Assembly (NCBI RefSeq): GCF_027244095.1
Contig: NC_069661.1
Span: forward strand, 188,622,501-188,686,500
Direction of reading: 5' to 3'
Source of the DNA: Hemicordylus capensis
Lineage: Eukaryota; Chordata; Lepidosauria; Squamata; Cordylidae
Length of the DNA: 64,000 bases
Position numbers and translations under genes: made by a program. This document shows, one piece after another, positions 29,944 to 42,353 of this stretch (position 1 is its first letter; every line of letters begins with the position of its first letter). The notes below the pieces were generated by a model that saw only the letters and a program-made list of their open reading frames with translations, did not search any database and was not told where the DNA came from.

Positions 29944-32106
29944 GCATGATTGGTGCTGATTGAATCCAGTGTTTTCCCACTTCAAGGCCACTGTTCCAGC
30001 TCGTTTCTTTCACAACTGCAGGTTTATTTTCATTATTTTTTCTATGAATATGCACTATTGCATCCATTTGCTTAGACTCCTTACTAATTTTGTCTAACAA
30101 AAGCTGAAAAACTGGCTACTTCATGATCCCCAAAGTTGGAGGCTTGGTGATCCTAGAAATCAGTTCCAGCTCAAGATTGTCTGCTATCCTGTTCTTCTCC
30201 TTCTCCCCACTCCCTCCCCCACATTTTTAAATTTAGTTATGCAGGAGTTTTGTGCAGTATGCTGCCGAAGGTAAAGTGTATGGAAGCAATTGCAGAAGTT
30301 CTGGATGGGGAAAAACACAGACATACAGGAAACGCGTTAAGATTTATTTCTGAGCCAGTGAGGAAAGGTGAAATGTGAAGCGTGTGTAGACACAGCCTAA
30401 GAGTTAACCAATCTTGGACAAAGCTCATTTATCAAACACAAGATACAAGTTCATGGCCTGGAATTCCAGTTGTCAATGGTACAGTTTCTTCTATTATACT
30501 GTGAGTTACGTTTTTAGCTAAAATATAGAAATTTTGATGATATTTGATACACAATCCAATAGTGGACTAGAACTAAGCAGTATTGCATGTTATGTTCTTA
30601 TTTGACAATGATTCATTGGTGAATTTGTTAGGGTTTTAGACTCCCTTTCCTAAGATTCATATAGTTGTATAAATCTCTCTTATACTTCTATAAAGTTACC
30701 CTTTGTAGTTACCAAGGCAAGGCTGAAATAGGTACTCATCCCTATTTTTTTAAAGGCAGCTTATTGACTTTCAGAACAAATTATGAAACCCTGGATTATA
30801 TTTAGACACCTGAATTAGCAATATTGCCTGAACATTTAAGTTTTTGCAGCCTTTGTGAATAACGGTGCATTCACATCTGATTATCTTTGCCTAGTAACAG
30901 GAAAATACTCAGTGACTGTAATTTTGTAATGTTTGGTCAGTTCTCCCAATTACTGTGACCAGATACATATGGGGACAGAGTTCCTGTATCACAGAAGTGG
31001 GAATGTTGGCAGTCTTTGTCAAAATGTCCACTACACAACCCTAGGTACAGAAACCCTATCTTTCTCTGCTGCAGATCACCCTACTTCTCATTCCAAAAAA
31101 AGACCTGTGCTATTTTTCTGCCACAAACGAACAGTGTTAATAACAGATTCAAGGTTTCTAATCCAAGGTGTATGTGTAAGAAAATACAGTTTATATTCTT
31201 CTCCAATCCTAGCCACTTCTTTCAGATCTAATGAGCAGAATGACTCTGGCCATAAGCAATAAAGGTCTCCATAATTCCTATTGAGGTATGGCCAAAGTGT
31301 TTCTCTAATACAGTTTCCTCCAGATTAATGCAGTGTTTTGTTGGGGAGAATAAGGGTGAAATTTAGTATCAAACATACAAAATTGTCTTTATAAGTTCAT
31401 GGTGGGTTTTAAAAAATCTTAACAATTTATTTACAAAGGGCATTTAAAATTATTTCACAGTTTTAATACATGTTTTCTGCTAAATCCATTAAATTGTACC
31501 TATGTGTATAAATATGAAATGGATGACTGTCCTAAAGAATTAGATTGTTGGTTCTCTTGGAACAGGGCAGTTTTCCTCTATTTTCATGAAGGGCCTGGCA
31601 TGAGAAGGCTTCTTTTTTACATCACTTGTTCTTTTTGAAACCTACCACATATGAGTGTCAGCTTACACCCTTATCCGTTGCTAAGGACTATGGAGTACAT
31701 AAGTACCATTTTGATTGAGGCCATTTATATATATACGCCTTGAGACATGCTGTCTAACAATATCTCTTATTTGCCATTTCCTCCATCCTTGTATCTCTAT
31801 TAGCAATGAAGAAGGGGTTGTACAATCTTGCTGCAGTCTTGTTTTGCCACTAGATTGCTCCTGCTCCTCTTCCATTCTCCCCCTGAAAAGAGGAAAGAAT
31901 TAGTCTTCTCATGTATAGCTTGTATGTTCAAATTCTGTTAGCAGAGAGCATGAACTGTCTGCATCAAACAGAATCATTTGGTTGGCAGATGTTGCCTAAA
32001 CATGACCTGAACATGTACAACTATAAAGTTATATGAATAATAAGATGTTTTATTCCTATTTGTGGTCAAAGCTGGGATTACTTTCTGAATTCTGCTTTTT
32101 GAGGTA

Positions 32107-32147
32107 TTGTGTGTGTGTGTGTGTGTGAGGGAGAGAGAGAGAGAGAA
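32107..32147. repeat. (GT)n(GA)n microsatellite
   Basis: A short GTGTGT run followed directly by GAGAGA. Confidence 0.85.
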
Positions 32148-33150
32148 TATCAAATGAGGACCCATCACTCAGGAATTGCTACACTTTGCTTTTGTTTAGC
32201 AATGGATGTCAACAACCTCTAACATGCTGTTAGTTTCCAATGCAATATTATATATATTATATAAAAATGCATATATATGGTACTAATTCTGTATTTTCCC
32301 TGATATTTGCCAAACCTTGAATGCAGGCAGTTGTCTTGTTTTGTAAGACATCAATTGCTACTGAATGTATAGGAATGCTTCCATTTTGTAGAAGGAAATA
32401 GTGTTTGTCTGGTATACCACAATATGGTGTGTCCCAACCAGCAAGTATGGTGCCTTTCTTTTTTATGTTTAAGCATAACATTTCATTCCATTGTAGCATC
32501 AACTACAGTTATGTCTTTGGAAATATTGTTTGCTTCTTTAACTGCACTGTGGTTCCAAAGTTACAGTACAACTGATCTAAAGCCTTGGCATGAAAACTGA
32601 AAATAGTCCAGTAATCACCAGTGTGCCACAAATGCATTTATTAAATGCATAAATATACATTTCTATAAAAGCCAAAACTGTATTTGTATGTTACTTTGTC
32701 ATTGCATTGTAAAATACTGTAAAGTTGTTGTATGTCCTAATTTTGCATTATACAAATGTTTTCCTACATAAAGGCATCAATATAGCAACTTTGTATAAAA
32801 GTAGCTTTCTAGAGTTTTATTTTATAAAATAAAAAAGTCTAAAGAGTTGGGTATTACCATTGCCAAATGACTGAAAAAATTCACAAAACTATTTTCTTTC
32901 CCCACCATGGTTCTGTTTCCAAACATTCCAGGTTTCCTTTTGGGAGTGAGTGATTAAAAGTATACTATGCATAGTATGTTTATTTATCAACATCCATATA
33001 CTACCATTTAATTTTGGCTTCAATTTTTATTGAGCTTACCAGATATCAATTTTTAAATGTATTCTGTAATATTGACAACATTGTCCCCTCACCAGTGCCA
33101 GCTTCATAAGAATTGTAGCATGGCAATAAAATATTGATTTTTACTATATA

Positions 33151-33752
33151 AGAGTATGTACTGGTTTTTTTGATGGATGGAATGGGCCAACTGGTTCAGA
33201 GACTTTGTGTGTGGCAATTTTCCTCTTACATTCAAGTTGACTGAAACTAATAATAATTTTAGCTACATGGCACACTCATTAGATCTGGCCTTGTTGAAAG
33301 TGGTCAATATGGACCAATTAGGATCAATCTTTTATAAAATGTATATGGTGCTTTAGATTGAGAAATATTGCTGAGGTGTCATTGAACTACTTTACCCACA
33401 AAATGGGAATGATTTTCCAGAATTCATTTGGCTATAATATCATATGAAGGAATGCATTGAACTGTAGCTTCTGGGAAATCATTTAAACTCTGCTGTTTAA
33501 GTAGTTTACAATTAATTTAGTCCTTGAGTTGGGAAGACTGAATACTGTACAGAAGTGGGGTGTATGTTAGGGTAGGCAAATGGTGGTCTAGGGTTTCAGT
33601 AGAGTCAGAAGGGTCCTCCCATCCTAGTCCTCCTGAAGTACAATGTCGTGCTCCTTTTGGTTATGTATCTAAATTGTTTGTCCTCAAAGCATATATTCAA
33701 ATAATAACTTTGCACTGTGGGAGCAGCTTTTGTATAGTCTGGTCCCATCCTG
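33151..33752. other. Intergenic, no recognised feature
   Basis: Between the possible FRS2 transcript end and the hAT-like element. No coding signal. Confidence 0.35.
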
Positions 33753-35781
33753 CAGGGGTGTAGCAAGGTTGGAGTGGGCCCAAAGACGAGATTTTAAAAT
33801 CCCCCCCCCGCAAAGTCCAGGGCCTCCACACATACCAGGCCCCCAAGGATTTAAGTCTATTTCAAAATAAGTATGCTGCCTGGAAATACATTTCACTGAA
33901 TACACACACACACACAGACACTTTGCAATATATAGTGATATACATTGAATACTATATATCTGTGCTACTTTTAATGCCTAGAACACACTACAAACACTAA
34001 TGATTAAAATAGGCCCCTCACTGCAGATTAGCAAAGGAGACTTTCATCCATGAGGTTTTTCACACAGGGCTTTTAAAGCCCTTTAACACACATCTCCTCT
34101 GGAAATGGAGGTGCTACATTCACATCTTGGTCAGATTTACCCTGAAGTCCCTGCGTGTTACTGGGGAGCAGTTCACACGCAATTCAGGTTTTTCACTGTT
34201 TGTTAGAGTGTAGCCTGATTTATATCCAGAGGTTTTTTTAAAAAACAACCCACTATTTTGCATTGGTTCTTTGGGACAACTTCAATTTCACAGTAAAGTC
34301 TCCCAGTAAACTTGCAGTAAAGCCTGCTGTGTGTAAAAGTCCCAAGTAAGTGTATGGAGAATTGCAGCCTCAGGCAGCAAATCTAACCACATTTAGCTGG
34401 AAGTACATTTCATTGAAACCTAAAGGACTTACTAGCAAGGAAAGCATGTCTACCTAAAAATAAACTCCATTGCATTCAACTATCTGAGATCCTTCCCTGG
34501 TAAGTGCATATAGGATTGCACATGCTCAGGCATGTAAACCAAACCAAACTAATTTGTGCTCCCAGCATATTTTGCTCCCTATAGGAGACCAGTAAGTGCC
34601 ACTGAAGCAAGGAAGATAGGTGGGGAGAAATAGGGAAAAGAGCAAGAATTAGCACCTTTCCTCAGGAGAAAAGTGTGTGTGGGGGGAGAGAATGAGGAAT
34701 CTGCCTCTTCTTGGTAAAATTTTAAGATAGATGAGACATGCTGGGGCTCAAGGAGCACCTGAAGTTATGCCCTAGTCTGTCCTAAAAGTCATTCTCCCTG
34801 CTCCCCAATGTGGAAGTGAGGCTGGTTGTGGTCTCTCACTGTTCTGAGATAAAAACCACTCTCTGCAGGTGCTCAGAAGCAGGGTCATCCCTAGTGGGAT
34901 ATGGGGCGGGGGGGCGGGCAATCAGCATGTGCAGCGCCTCAACATTTCATATCATTACAGAATCATACTGACAGATGGCATACAGTGTAAATAGTGTGAG
35001 TGAGGTTTTTTGCACATGTCCAACCAGCGTGGCATTTCTAAAGAAAAATAAAGTAAAAGCACAACATATGCTTCACAGTTCTCACTCAGACCTTCTGGGT
35101 TGCAAAACAACTTGAACATAAGTGCATTTATGAATGAATTAATATAAATATAATATTGTTTGTTCCAGAAGTTTTTGCAATTTTCTGCCATGAAACAAGC
35201 CACTTACAGGACATTTTTTTAAGCCAGCAAATTTTCCAATCTGTTTCAAATTAAATATTCAGAGACATCTCACTCCCCCCCCCCATCAAAACCCTATGGC
35301 AAGCAGATCCCTATATATCAGAGGTAGTGGTGATAAGGGGTAACCACAAAAAGGAATTCCCATTCTACCTCCATTACTGGCAAAGGCTGGGCTGGCTGGC
35401 TGGCCTGGGCAGAGGATGTGTAGAGAACTGTGGTGGGTAAGGGCAGCCAGTGCTGGCCACTCTGCCTGCCTGCTGGCTTGCTTGCTTGCTGGAGAGCTTC
35501 AGGCTTCAGCGAGGCCTACACGGAGGCCCCTCTGGAAGCCCTGCCCACCCACTGATCAGCTGAGAGGCGGAGAGAGAAGGAGCTCAAGCAGCTTGCAGGC
35601 TGCTTAGATGGCCGGCCAGGAGGGCAAGCAGGAGAGAGGGTGAACAGGGCAAGTGGCTGAGGGGCCTTGGGGCTGGGCAGGTGGGCAATGGGGACTCCTG
35701 TAACATGTCTCTGAGGGGCCCCTCCAGGCAGGGGACCCCGAGACAACTGTCTCTCCTTGCCTAATCATAGTTACGGCCATG
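33753..35781. mobile_element. Longer relative of the hAT element at 42238 (remnant)
   Basis: The left end CAGGGGTGTAGCAAGGTTGG with AGTGGGCCCAAAGACGAG matches the right end of 42238-42413 in complement. The right end, TTGCCTAATCATAGTTACGG near 35757-35776, matches the left end of that element in complement. Termini therefore fit one ~2-kb family member. The flanking octamers (ccatcctg and ctacatgg) are not a convincing duplication, and CAGGGTCATCCCTAGTGGG at 34882 could be the start of another insertion, so it may be composite. The interior shows no transposase. Confidence 0.4.
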
Positions 35782-36456
35782 CTACATGGGCAGTAACTGC
35801 ATTGTCCTGTCACTCTACACAGTGTTTGTTTACACATTACTGGACTGGAGTAGGAGCAGCCCACATGAAAGTTGCTCCTGTACTTCAAGGCAACTCTTGA
35901 ATTAGGTTTGAGGACAAGTTTATGGAATTTCCATGAAGGGTTGCTCCACTGTGGGGGAAGAGAACTTTACACACCAAAAAAAGTGTGAGGGACAAGTTGC
36001 TATGGGATTGCAGAAGCGGAAGAGAGGTCACACTGGCCATTGAAATAAGGGCAACTGGGAGGTTGCACTCCAGTGCTAAGACAAGGGGGAGTCCACCCTG
36101 GCCTCAGAGAACAAGCAGCTGCAGGGGTAGGGGAGCATATTTCCCCTATCCCTACCAGAAAGAACCCTACTGCAACTGCCCAATGCCCTGGGGCTGCAAA
36201 AGCAAGGGCAAGGGGACACTAGCCTCTGCCAATGGTCAGAGAAACAATGGCTGCTCAGTAGTTTTTTGTAGCATTGTAAGACACTTTGAAGATCATTTGA
36301 TCAAAAGGCCATATATACATCTTATATATAAAGGCTAAGTTGAACTTTTCTCCCTCATGTTAGTTCCCTACCCATTCTAGCATATAATCTTTCACTTGTA
36401 ACCTGAGACAGTACCACAAAAGGCTTTTACCAACTGATCCTGCTAATAGTCTAATA
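35782..36456. other. Intergenic, no recognised feature
   Basis: No coding or repeat signal I can name. The 117-codon plus-strand open frame at 35985 has no recognisable domain. Confidence 0.3.
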
Positions 36457-36942
36457 TCTTCTATATATTTAGTTCTCTAAGGCATACCCGTGGCTAATCC
36501 CGTGCGTGGCAGCTCTCACGAGAATTTGTGAGCAAAAGTACCTGACTGGGCAGTGAGGATTCCATATGCATATAGGGAGGAGGAGCCTGTGATGTTTAAG
36601 GTCAGTTGGAATGCAACTGTTACTGGTCAGATGTTCTTGATGTTCATCTGGTTGGAAGATGTTCTTGTCTCTGTCTCTTTCTCTCTCCTCCACTCGCTTT
36701 TCCCCTCTGTCTTCCTCTCCCTCCCTTAGTTAACAGATCTTGTTCATCTTGTCTCCTCATCTAATTCACACAACAGCAGCCTTCTTCTCCTGAAGGAGTT
36801 ATTTCCTCCCTCACGACTGCTCTACATGGAAGTTATTCTGGCAGTGGATGGGACCAATGTTTCTGGTACTTCAGCTTTTGCTTAAGACATCTTGGTTGAC
36901 TGATTGAAACAATAGTTCTGACTTTTGGCCTCTATTTTCATT
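36457..36942 (+). mobile_element. Possible Helitron 5' end
   Basis: TCTTCTATATATTTAGTTCT begins right after an A at 36456, as expected for a Helitron inserted between A and T with a TC start. It is followed by CTAAGGCATACCCGTGGC; CTAAGGCATA is shared with the C-rich element at 4897-5270. No matching 3' hairpin was found downstream, so extent and class are tentative. Confidence 0.25.
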
Positions 36943-37640
36943 TTTAGCCTACTTTCCTGTTGGCTTATGAGATCACCCAGCGTTCTGTGTGTGTGTCCGT
37001 GTGTGTGTTTCCCTCCTATCAACTTTGCAACGCCTGGACCAATATGAACCAAATCAGGTACAGTTGTAGGAACACTTCAATGGCGTAGTTAGTGCGGATG
37101 ACATCATCACAGATTCAAGATGGTGGACACGTAAACTTTTGAGGCGCAAGTGGGCTAACTTGTGGACTGTAACTTTGAACCAAATTAGGTACAGTTGTAG
37201 CGAGTGACACATAGGGACGCCTCAGTGATGTAGTTTGTGATGATGTCATCCACCCTGATTCAAGATGATGGAACCATACATGTTTGAGACACAAAAATTC
37301 ACAAGTGAGTTAACCAATTTGAACCAAATTTGCTACAGCTGTAGGGACACATAGGGATGCCCCAATGGTGTAGTTTGTGATGTCACCCACCTCAATCCAA
37401 GATGGCAGGTTGCATAAACCTTTGAGGTACAAGAGCACTAACTTGAAGACTGTCTAACTGATTTGAACCAAATTTGGAACAGTTGGAGTGAGTGACACAC
37501 AGGAACACCTCTATGGTGCAGTTTGTAATTATGACATCCACCCCAATCTAAGAAGGCGGACACATGAACATTTGAGGTGCAAGAGATTTAACTTGTGGAC
37601 TTCGATTTGCACCAAATCTAGTCCAGATGTAGAGACAGTG
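36943..37640 (+). repeat. ~145-bp tandem-repeat element, copy 2
   Basis: It opens TTTTTAGCCTACTTTCCTGT and GGCTTATGAGATCACCC, the same leader as copy 1 at 1384-2155 in inverse orientation. About five diverged units follow, each with a GAACCAAAT core, an ACAGTTGTAG word and a GATGTCATCCACC-type motif. Pieces of the same leader word (GCTTTTAGCCTAC on the minus strand) occur again near 38240. Confidence 0.6.
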
Positions 37641-38500
37641 AAAGGAAATTAGGCTAATTAGTTCTTACTAAAACAGCTTGTTCGATTATGCACAGGCATA
37701 TCACACTAGGCACCGTCTAGGAAGACTCTGCCTCCTGCCCTAGGGAGAAGAAACGGTTCTTCAAGAAGGCACCTATCCCCTCAAATATGTGCAAAAAAGT
37801 ATTTTTTTATAAAAAGTATTACAAAAAAAAATGTGCAAAAAGTATTTGCTGCCTAATCTAAAAGTTCTTAAACACACAACCCTTTTAACTGGCCAAAACA
37901 CTTTTGATTGATTGGCTAAACCTTGCTGCAGCCTATTAAAAGCTGCAGATCTTGGAAAGAAGGAAAACGACAGACGTAGTTCTATTAAAGCCTGTTCTCT
38001 GCCTCTTCTAACGTGGCGTCTCTTACCTAGAATCCCATCCCAAGTGCATATGGGTTGTTTATACTTTGAGTAGCAACCATGTGGAAACATGGCGGATTGG
38101 CAATAATATCCCCTGGGGGTCTCTAGGACCCCATCCCGTGTGCTGTGAATTTGGTATCAGAATGTAAACGCAACCTATATTGGAGAGGGACACACACACA
38201 CTCTGTTATCTCCGCCTTCCTCCCTTTTGAAAAGTAGGCTAAAAGCCTACCCCAGGGCGATCGGATATATAATAAGACTGCAGCAGCCGAAAGTTGTACG
38301 AGTGCGCGTGTGTGCTTGTGTTGTAAATGAGACCTTGCAGATACATAAAACAGCGGGCTTCTGACATAGCGTTAATAGGCTTCGGCAGGTGCAGCTTGCC
38401 TTGCCTTCCCCTGTCTGTCTCTCAATAATCTAACAGGGCAAATTGTAACTACAAAAGCGGGAGGAGCCCTACAGAATATCTGTTCGCCCGAAGTTAGCCA
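37641..38500. other. Intergenic, partly repeat-derived, upstream of CCT2
   Basis: The right part (to about 38277) contains a 7-bp-stem hairpin GTAGGCTAAAAGCCTAC near 38236 and on the minus strand a TATATATCCGATCGCC start. This may be the end of another copy of the element with the TTTTAGCC leader. CATGGCGGATTGG near 38089 resembles a YY1 site. Nothing codes. Confidence 0.3.
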
Positions 38501-38637
38501 AGTTCGAACCACATCTTCCCCACTCGTTGTGGTGCGCGTGCCGATCCTTGGGTTAGCGTCTTCTCACGGCACGCGTGGGCCAACACCAAGAAGACCACTG
38601 TCGTCGGGGGCACCGCCTCAGATGAGAGAGAGAGAGA

Positions 38638-38656
38638 ACTACAACTCCCAGGATGC
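38638..38656 (+). promoter_or_regulatory. CCT2: ZNF143/Staf binding motif
   Basis: ACTACAACTCCCAGGATGC matches the well-known ZNF143 (Staf) consensus ACTACAAYTCCCAGCATGC with one mismatch. It lies 174 bp upstream of the CCT2 ATG. Staf control has been reported for mammalian CCT subunit genes, so the placement is biologically sensible. Confidence 0.75.
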
Positions 38657-38712
38657 AATGTCCAACATGTCAGCGGTTCTTCCTTCTCCGGCGACGTTGG
38701 GGGGGGAACGCC

Positions 38713-38721
38713 ATTTCCGGT
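38713..38721 (-). promoter_or_regulatory. CCT2: ETS/GABPA-type motif
   Basis: ATTTCCGGT on the plus strand is ACCGGAAAT on the minus strand, an excellent ETS/GABPA core, 57 bp after the ZNF143 motif. Confidence 0.6.
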
Positions 38722-38829
38722 GTTCGTTGGGAGAAGCTCGTGGGCTCGAGCGCGCGCTTGCAGCAACTCCGTGCACGAGGCGGCTGGAAAGATCGGAGCA
38801 GCGGCCTTAAGACCGTCGCTGTCTTCACC

Positions 38830-38832
38830 ATG
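38830..38832 (+). CDS. CCT2: CCT2 coding exon 1 (ATG only)
   Basis: The start codon is the last three bases of exon 1, followed at once by the donor GTGAGT. The next exon begins GCATCC (Ala-Ser), matching the human MASLSLAPVN start. Context CACC-ATG is a strong initiation site. Confidence 0.9.
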
Positions 38833-41800
38833 GTGAGTCCTGAGGTTTCCTCCACCCGCTCTGACCTCGAACTGTGGGTAGCAGGCCATGGAGAAGCGCC
38901 TTCATTCATAGGCCGCTACCTACGGGGGAGCGGGAGTGGGTGGGGGCAAGAGACTAAACAGCGGCATCGAACATTCCAGAAATGGCTTTGAAGGAAGAGG
39001 CCGAGGTGGCTGTCGAGCCCGGTCAGGTGCCGGCGGTGCTGTGTAATCCGTGAATTTCGAGCCTTCAAGAGAGGCGCTTTCCACATTGGCGTAGGGAGAC
39101 GCCCCTGGGACTCGGGGCCTGAGAGGCGCCAGTCCCCCCCCCTCTCTTTCCTTTATATTTTCTTTGCGAAGAATGACGTTGTTTCATGATCCCGTTTCTT
39201 TAGTAGTTGCTATGTGCTGGATGCTTTTCTCTTTCCTTTTTACGTTCCGCGATGGTGTGTAAAGGACGCGCCTCTCCAGACATAGTTGGCATCAGAGACA
39301 AAGGTGGCAGCTGCTGCTACTGCTGTTGAAAATCAGACTGTCGGGCAGCCTTGTTACAGTTATTTGTAGGCAGTCCGCTTGAGAGAAAGTTTGGACCTGA
39401 GGCCAGTCAGCTTTAATGGAAACCTGGCCTATTTTCCCTTGCGCTGTTTCAGATTTCCTTTCCCCCTTTTTCTTCGTTCTCTGCCCAGTGTAAGTTTGGA
39501 GGGCAACAAAGTTGAAACGCTTAAACAATATTTCATATCAATTGGATATACTTTTCAGATCCGTAGATGGCTTCCTTGGAGAAGTGAATCCTTAAGTAGT
39601 TCTGTTTAATAGTAGGTAGTATTTCATTCACAAGGTTGAATGAAAAAACGTACATTCATCTAAAAAGGTGGGGTGTGTGTGTGTGTCTTTCAGTCGTATT
39701 CCATAGGCATATAGGTACAATGTGTAGTCAGGAACATAGAAAGCTGCCATATACTGAGTCAGGCCATATGTCCATTTAGCTCAGTATTGTCTACACAGAC
39801 GGCAGCTGCTTCTCCAAGGTTACAGGCAGGAATCTCTCTCAGCTCTATCTGGAGATGCCAGGAACGGAACATGGAACCTAGATGCTCTTCTCAGAGTGGC
39901 TCCATCCCCTAAGGGGAATACCTGACAGTGCTTAACATCAAGCCTCCCATTCATTTGCAACCAGGGTGGACCCTGCTTAGCTAAGGGGACAAGTCATGCT
40001 TGTTACCACAAGACTAGCGCCCCTCTGATCTTATTAACTATAGTCACATTAACAAGGTAACATGGTTGTTATAGTAAATACTGTATATGGTAAAATATTA
40101 AAGTACAATTTTACTATTCCTGGAAAAGGGCATGAGTGAGTTCAGTTGAGATCACTTCATTCTTTGTGATAGTTGACTCTTAATTGAACCCAGTGTTTAA
40201 TTGCACACTTTAAAAGTATAGATCTGTGAAATGAAGAGAACAAATAAACACACAGTTCATGTAGTAATTGTATTGTTAAGTAAAAAGCTGCTACTTGGTA
40301 AAACATTTCAAAGGTTAAGTCTTTGTTATATGTTAAGCATCATCATGGTGGTTACTGTTATTTCAGGCATCCATGTCCCTAGCACCTGTGAACATTTTCA
40401 AGGCTGGTGCCGATGAAGAGAGAGCAGAGACTGCCCGGCTGGTAAGTTGAATGTTACTTGTCACTGGTTTCAGAAACTACATTTGGGCTTTGCTTCATAA
40501 ATTAGAGCTTGTACCGATTCTGGTTAGTTGTGTATTTTAATTCTCTTTCTTCTTTTTAAAATTCCAGTCATCTTTTGTTGGAGCAATTGCCATTGGAGAC
40601 CTTGTTAAAAGCACATTGGGACCCAAAGGCATGGTAATATATTTGGAAGTTATGGAAGTTAGACAGCACAACTTATGGCATGTTGTCCTTATCACTGTTA
40701 TCACTGTGAGTAAAATATATAATATTGCTGTACTTGAATCTTACAGGACAAGATTCTTCTCAGTACTGGAAGAGAGGGCACAGTGACAGTAACCAATGAT
40801 GGGGCAACTATCTTAAAAGCTATTGGAGTTGACAACCCTGCAGCCAAGGTTTTGGTTGGTAAGTTTGATTAACTGTTTTGCAGTGAGGTTGATGTACAAA
40901 ACTGTACATGCTCTGATTCCAGTGAAAAATATGCAGTTTACCTTTGTCTCTCCAGTCAAAGACTGGTACTCTGCCCACTATGCCATGCTGTGTGTCTGAA
41001 CCAAGACGATAAAAAGTTATGTGCCAGGAAAAGCGGGATGTGCAACCTATGTTTTTCAGAATTCTGCTTCTGCTAGCTGTGACCTGGGATTGGAATGGAA
41101 GAAGGACCTATTTGGGGTACTTAAAGAACTGGTAACATAACAGCCCTGGTGGATGTGATTGACATTTCTGTATACCAGAAACTGCTGTTAAATAAAAACT
41201 GTTTCTAAAGTGGTAGTGTCTGTGCAGCCCCCACGCAACTAATGAAGATAAAGTAATATATATTTCAGCAATAAAGCTAATATTCTTTACATATCTCCTT
41301 ACAGATATGTCAAAGGTTCAAGATGATGAAGTTGGAGATGGGACTACTTCAGTCACTGTTCTTGCAGCTGAATTACTAAGGGTAACAAAATATTGATATT
41401 TTATCCTAACTTCATGTGCATTTCTTACTAAAAATATTCCAATACATTGAGGTACTAAGTTTATATACTTTAATCACATGATCTACAGAAAGTTCTAATC
41501 TCTTCAAAGTAGCATAATTGATGCTTTGGTCTGTGTTTGTGTTGTAAAGTAAAATGATTCAGAATATTTTTCTTTAGCTATTTATAGTTTAGCACTGCAT
41601 AATTTTAGATGAGAAAATCCTGCAAATGTATCACTAAACTAATAACTTATATATTATATTATAAAATAAAAATTGATATAAGGTATGCCTAAAATACCAT
41701 TTTTTGGTGGCTTATATTAGTCATAGTTTCCAGGTAATCTTCATAGACAACTCAGAATTCATCATGTGTATGGCTTACTGTTTGAGCTATTACTGCATTA

Positions 41801-42322
41801 AAACAACTAGTATGTGCAACTAAAATACACTATGAAGTGGCATGTACTCACTGAAGAACTAGCTATGCATGCTGCTTAATTTCAGATTTACATTAAGATA
41901 AATGACATTATTTCTTTTAATAGGAGGCAGAACTATTAATTGCAAGGAAGATCCATCCTCAAATCATCATTGCAGGTTGGAGAGAAGCCACAAAAGCAGC
42001 AAGAGAAGCCTTGGTGAAATCTGCTGTGGATCATGGGTTGGTTCTTGTCTTAAACTAGTGGCATTTATCTCCTGAACCATCAGGCTTAAATATTAAGTAA
42101 ATAATGGCAGGTGCTTTGCAGATACATATGGGAAGGAAACAGCATTAAGAATTCAGTGCTATTTGCTTTCCTGAAAGAAAGGTTTCATGCTACTTGAAAC
42201 AAGTTATGGCTCTTGTTTTGCCAACAAACACAGGCTTCAGGGGCATAACTACTATTAGGCAAGGGGAGGCGGCTGCCTGGGGGCCCCCACGCCTCGAGGG
42301 GGCCCCCAGAGGCAAGTCACAT

Positions 42323-42353
<31 letters not shown>

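Larger units (their letters stand above)
23416..33150 (+). other. FRS2: Candidate long FRS2 3' UTR and flank
   Basis: No open gene follows the FRS2 stop for more than 15 kb. AATAAA occurs at 24027, a possible proximal poly(A) signal, and A-rich signals occur near 32826 and at 33126 (AATAAA in a GGCAATAAAATATTG context). The tract 31400-33150 is free of recognised repeats and has the AT-rich texture of a conserved vertebrate 3' UTR. Mammalian FRS2 is known for a multi-kilobase 3' UTR. The true end is not determinable without transcripts. Repeats at 24779, 26004 and 27259 may have lengthened the interval. Confidence 0.35.
38500..39160 (+). promoter_or_regulatory. CCT2: CCT2 CpG-rich promoter and first exon
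   Basis: A GC- and CpG-rich stretch, unlike the AT-rich surroundings, brackets the CCT2 start codon at 38830. There is no TATA box. It contains a ZNF143/Staf motif (38638-38656) and an ETS motif (38713-38721), so the transcription start is likely within about 38720-38800. This is the usual housekeeping-type promoter. A Tyr/Ser-free antisense open frame across it is a GC artefact. Confidence 0.7.

Noticed and set aside
38494-38889. 131-codon antisense open frame over the CCT2 promoter
   Set aside because: GC-rich promoter DNA often lacks stops; no domain, and it overlaps the start exon of a confirmed gene.
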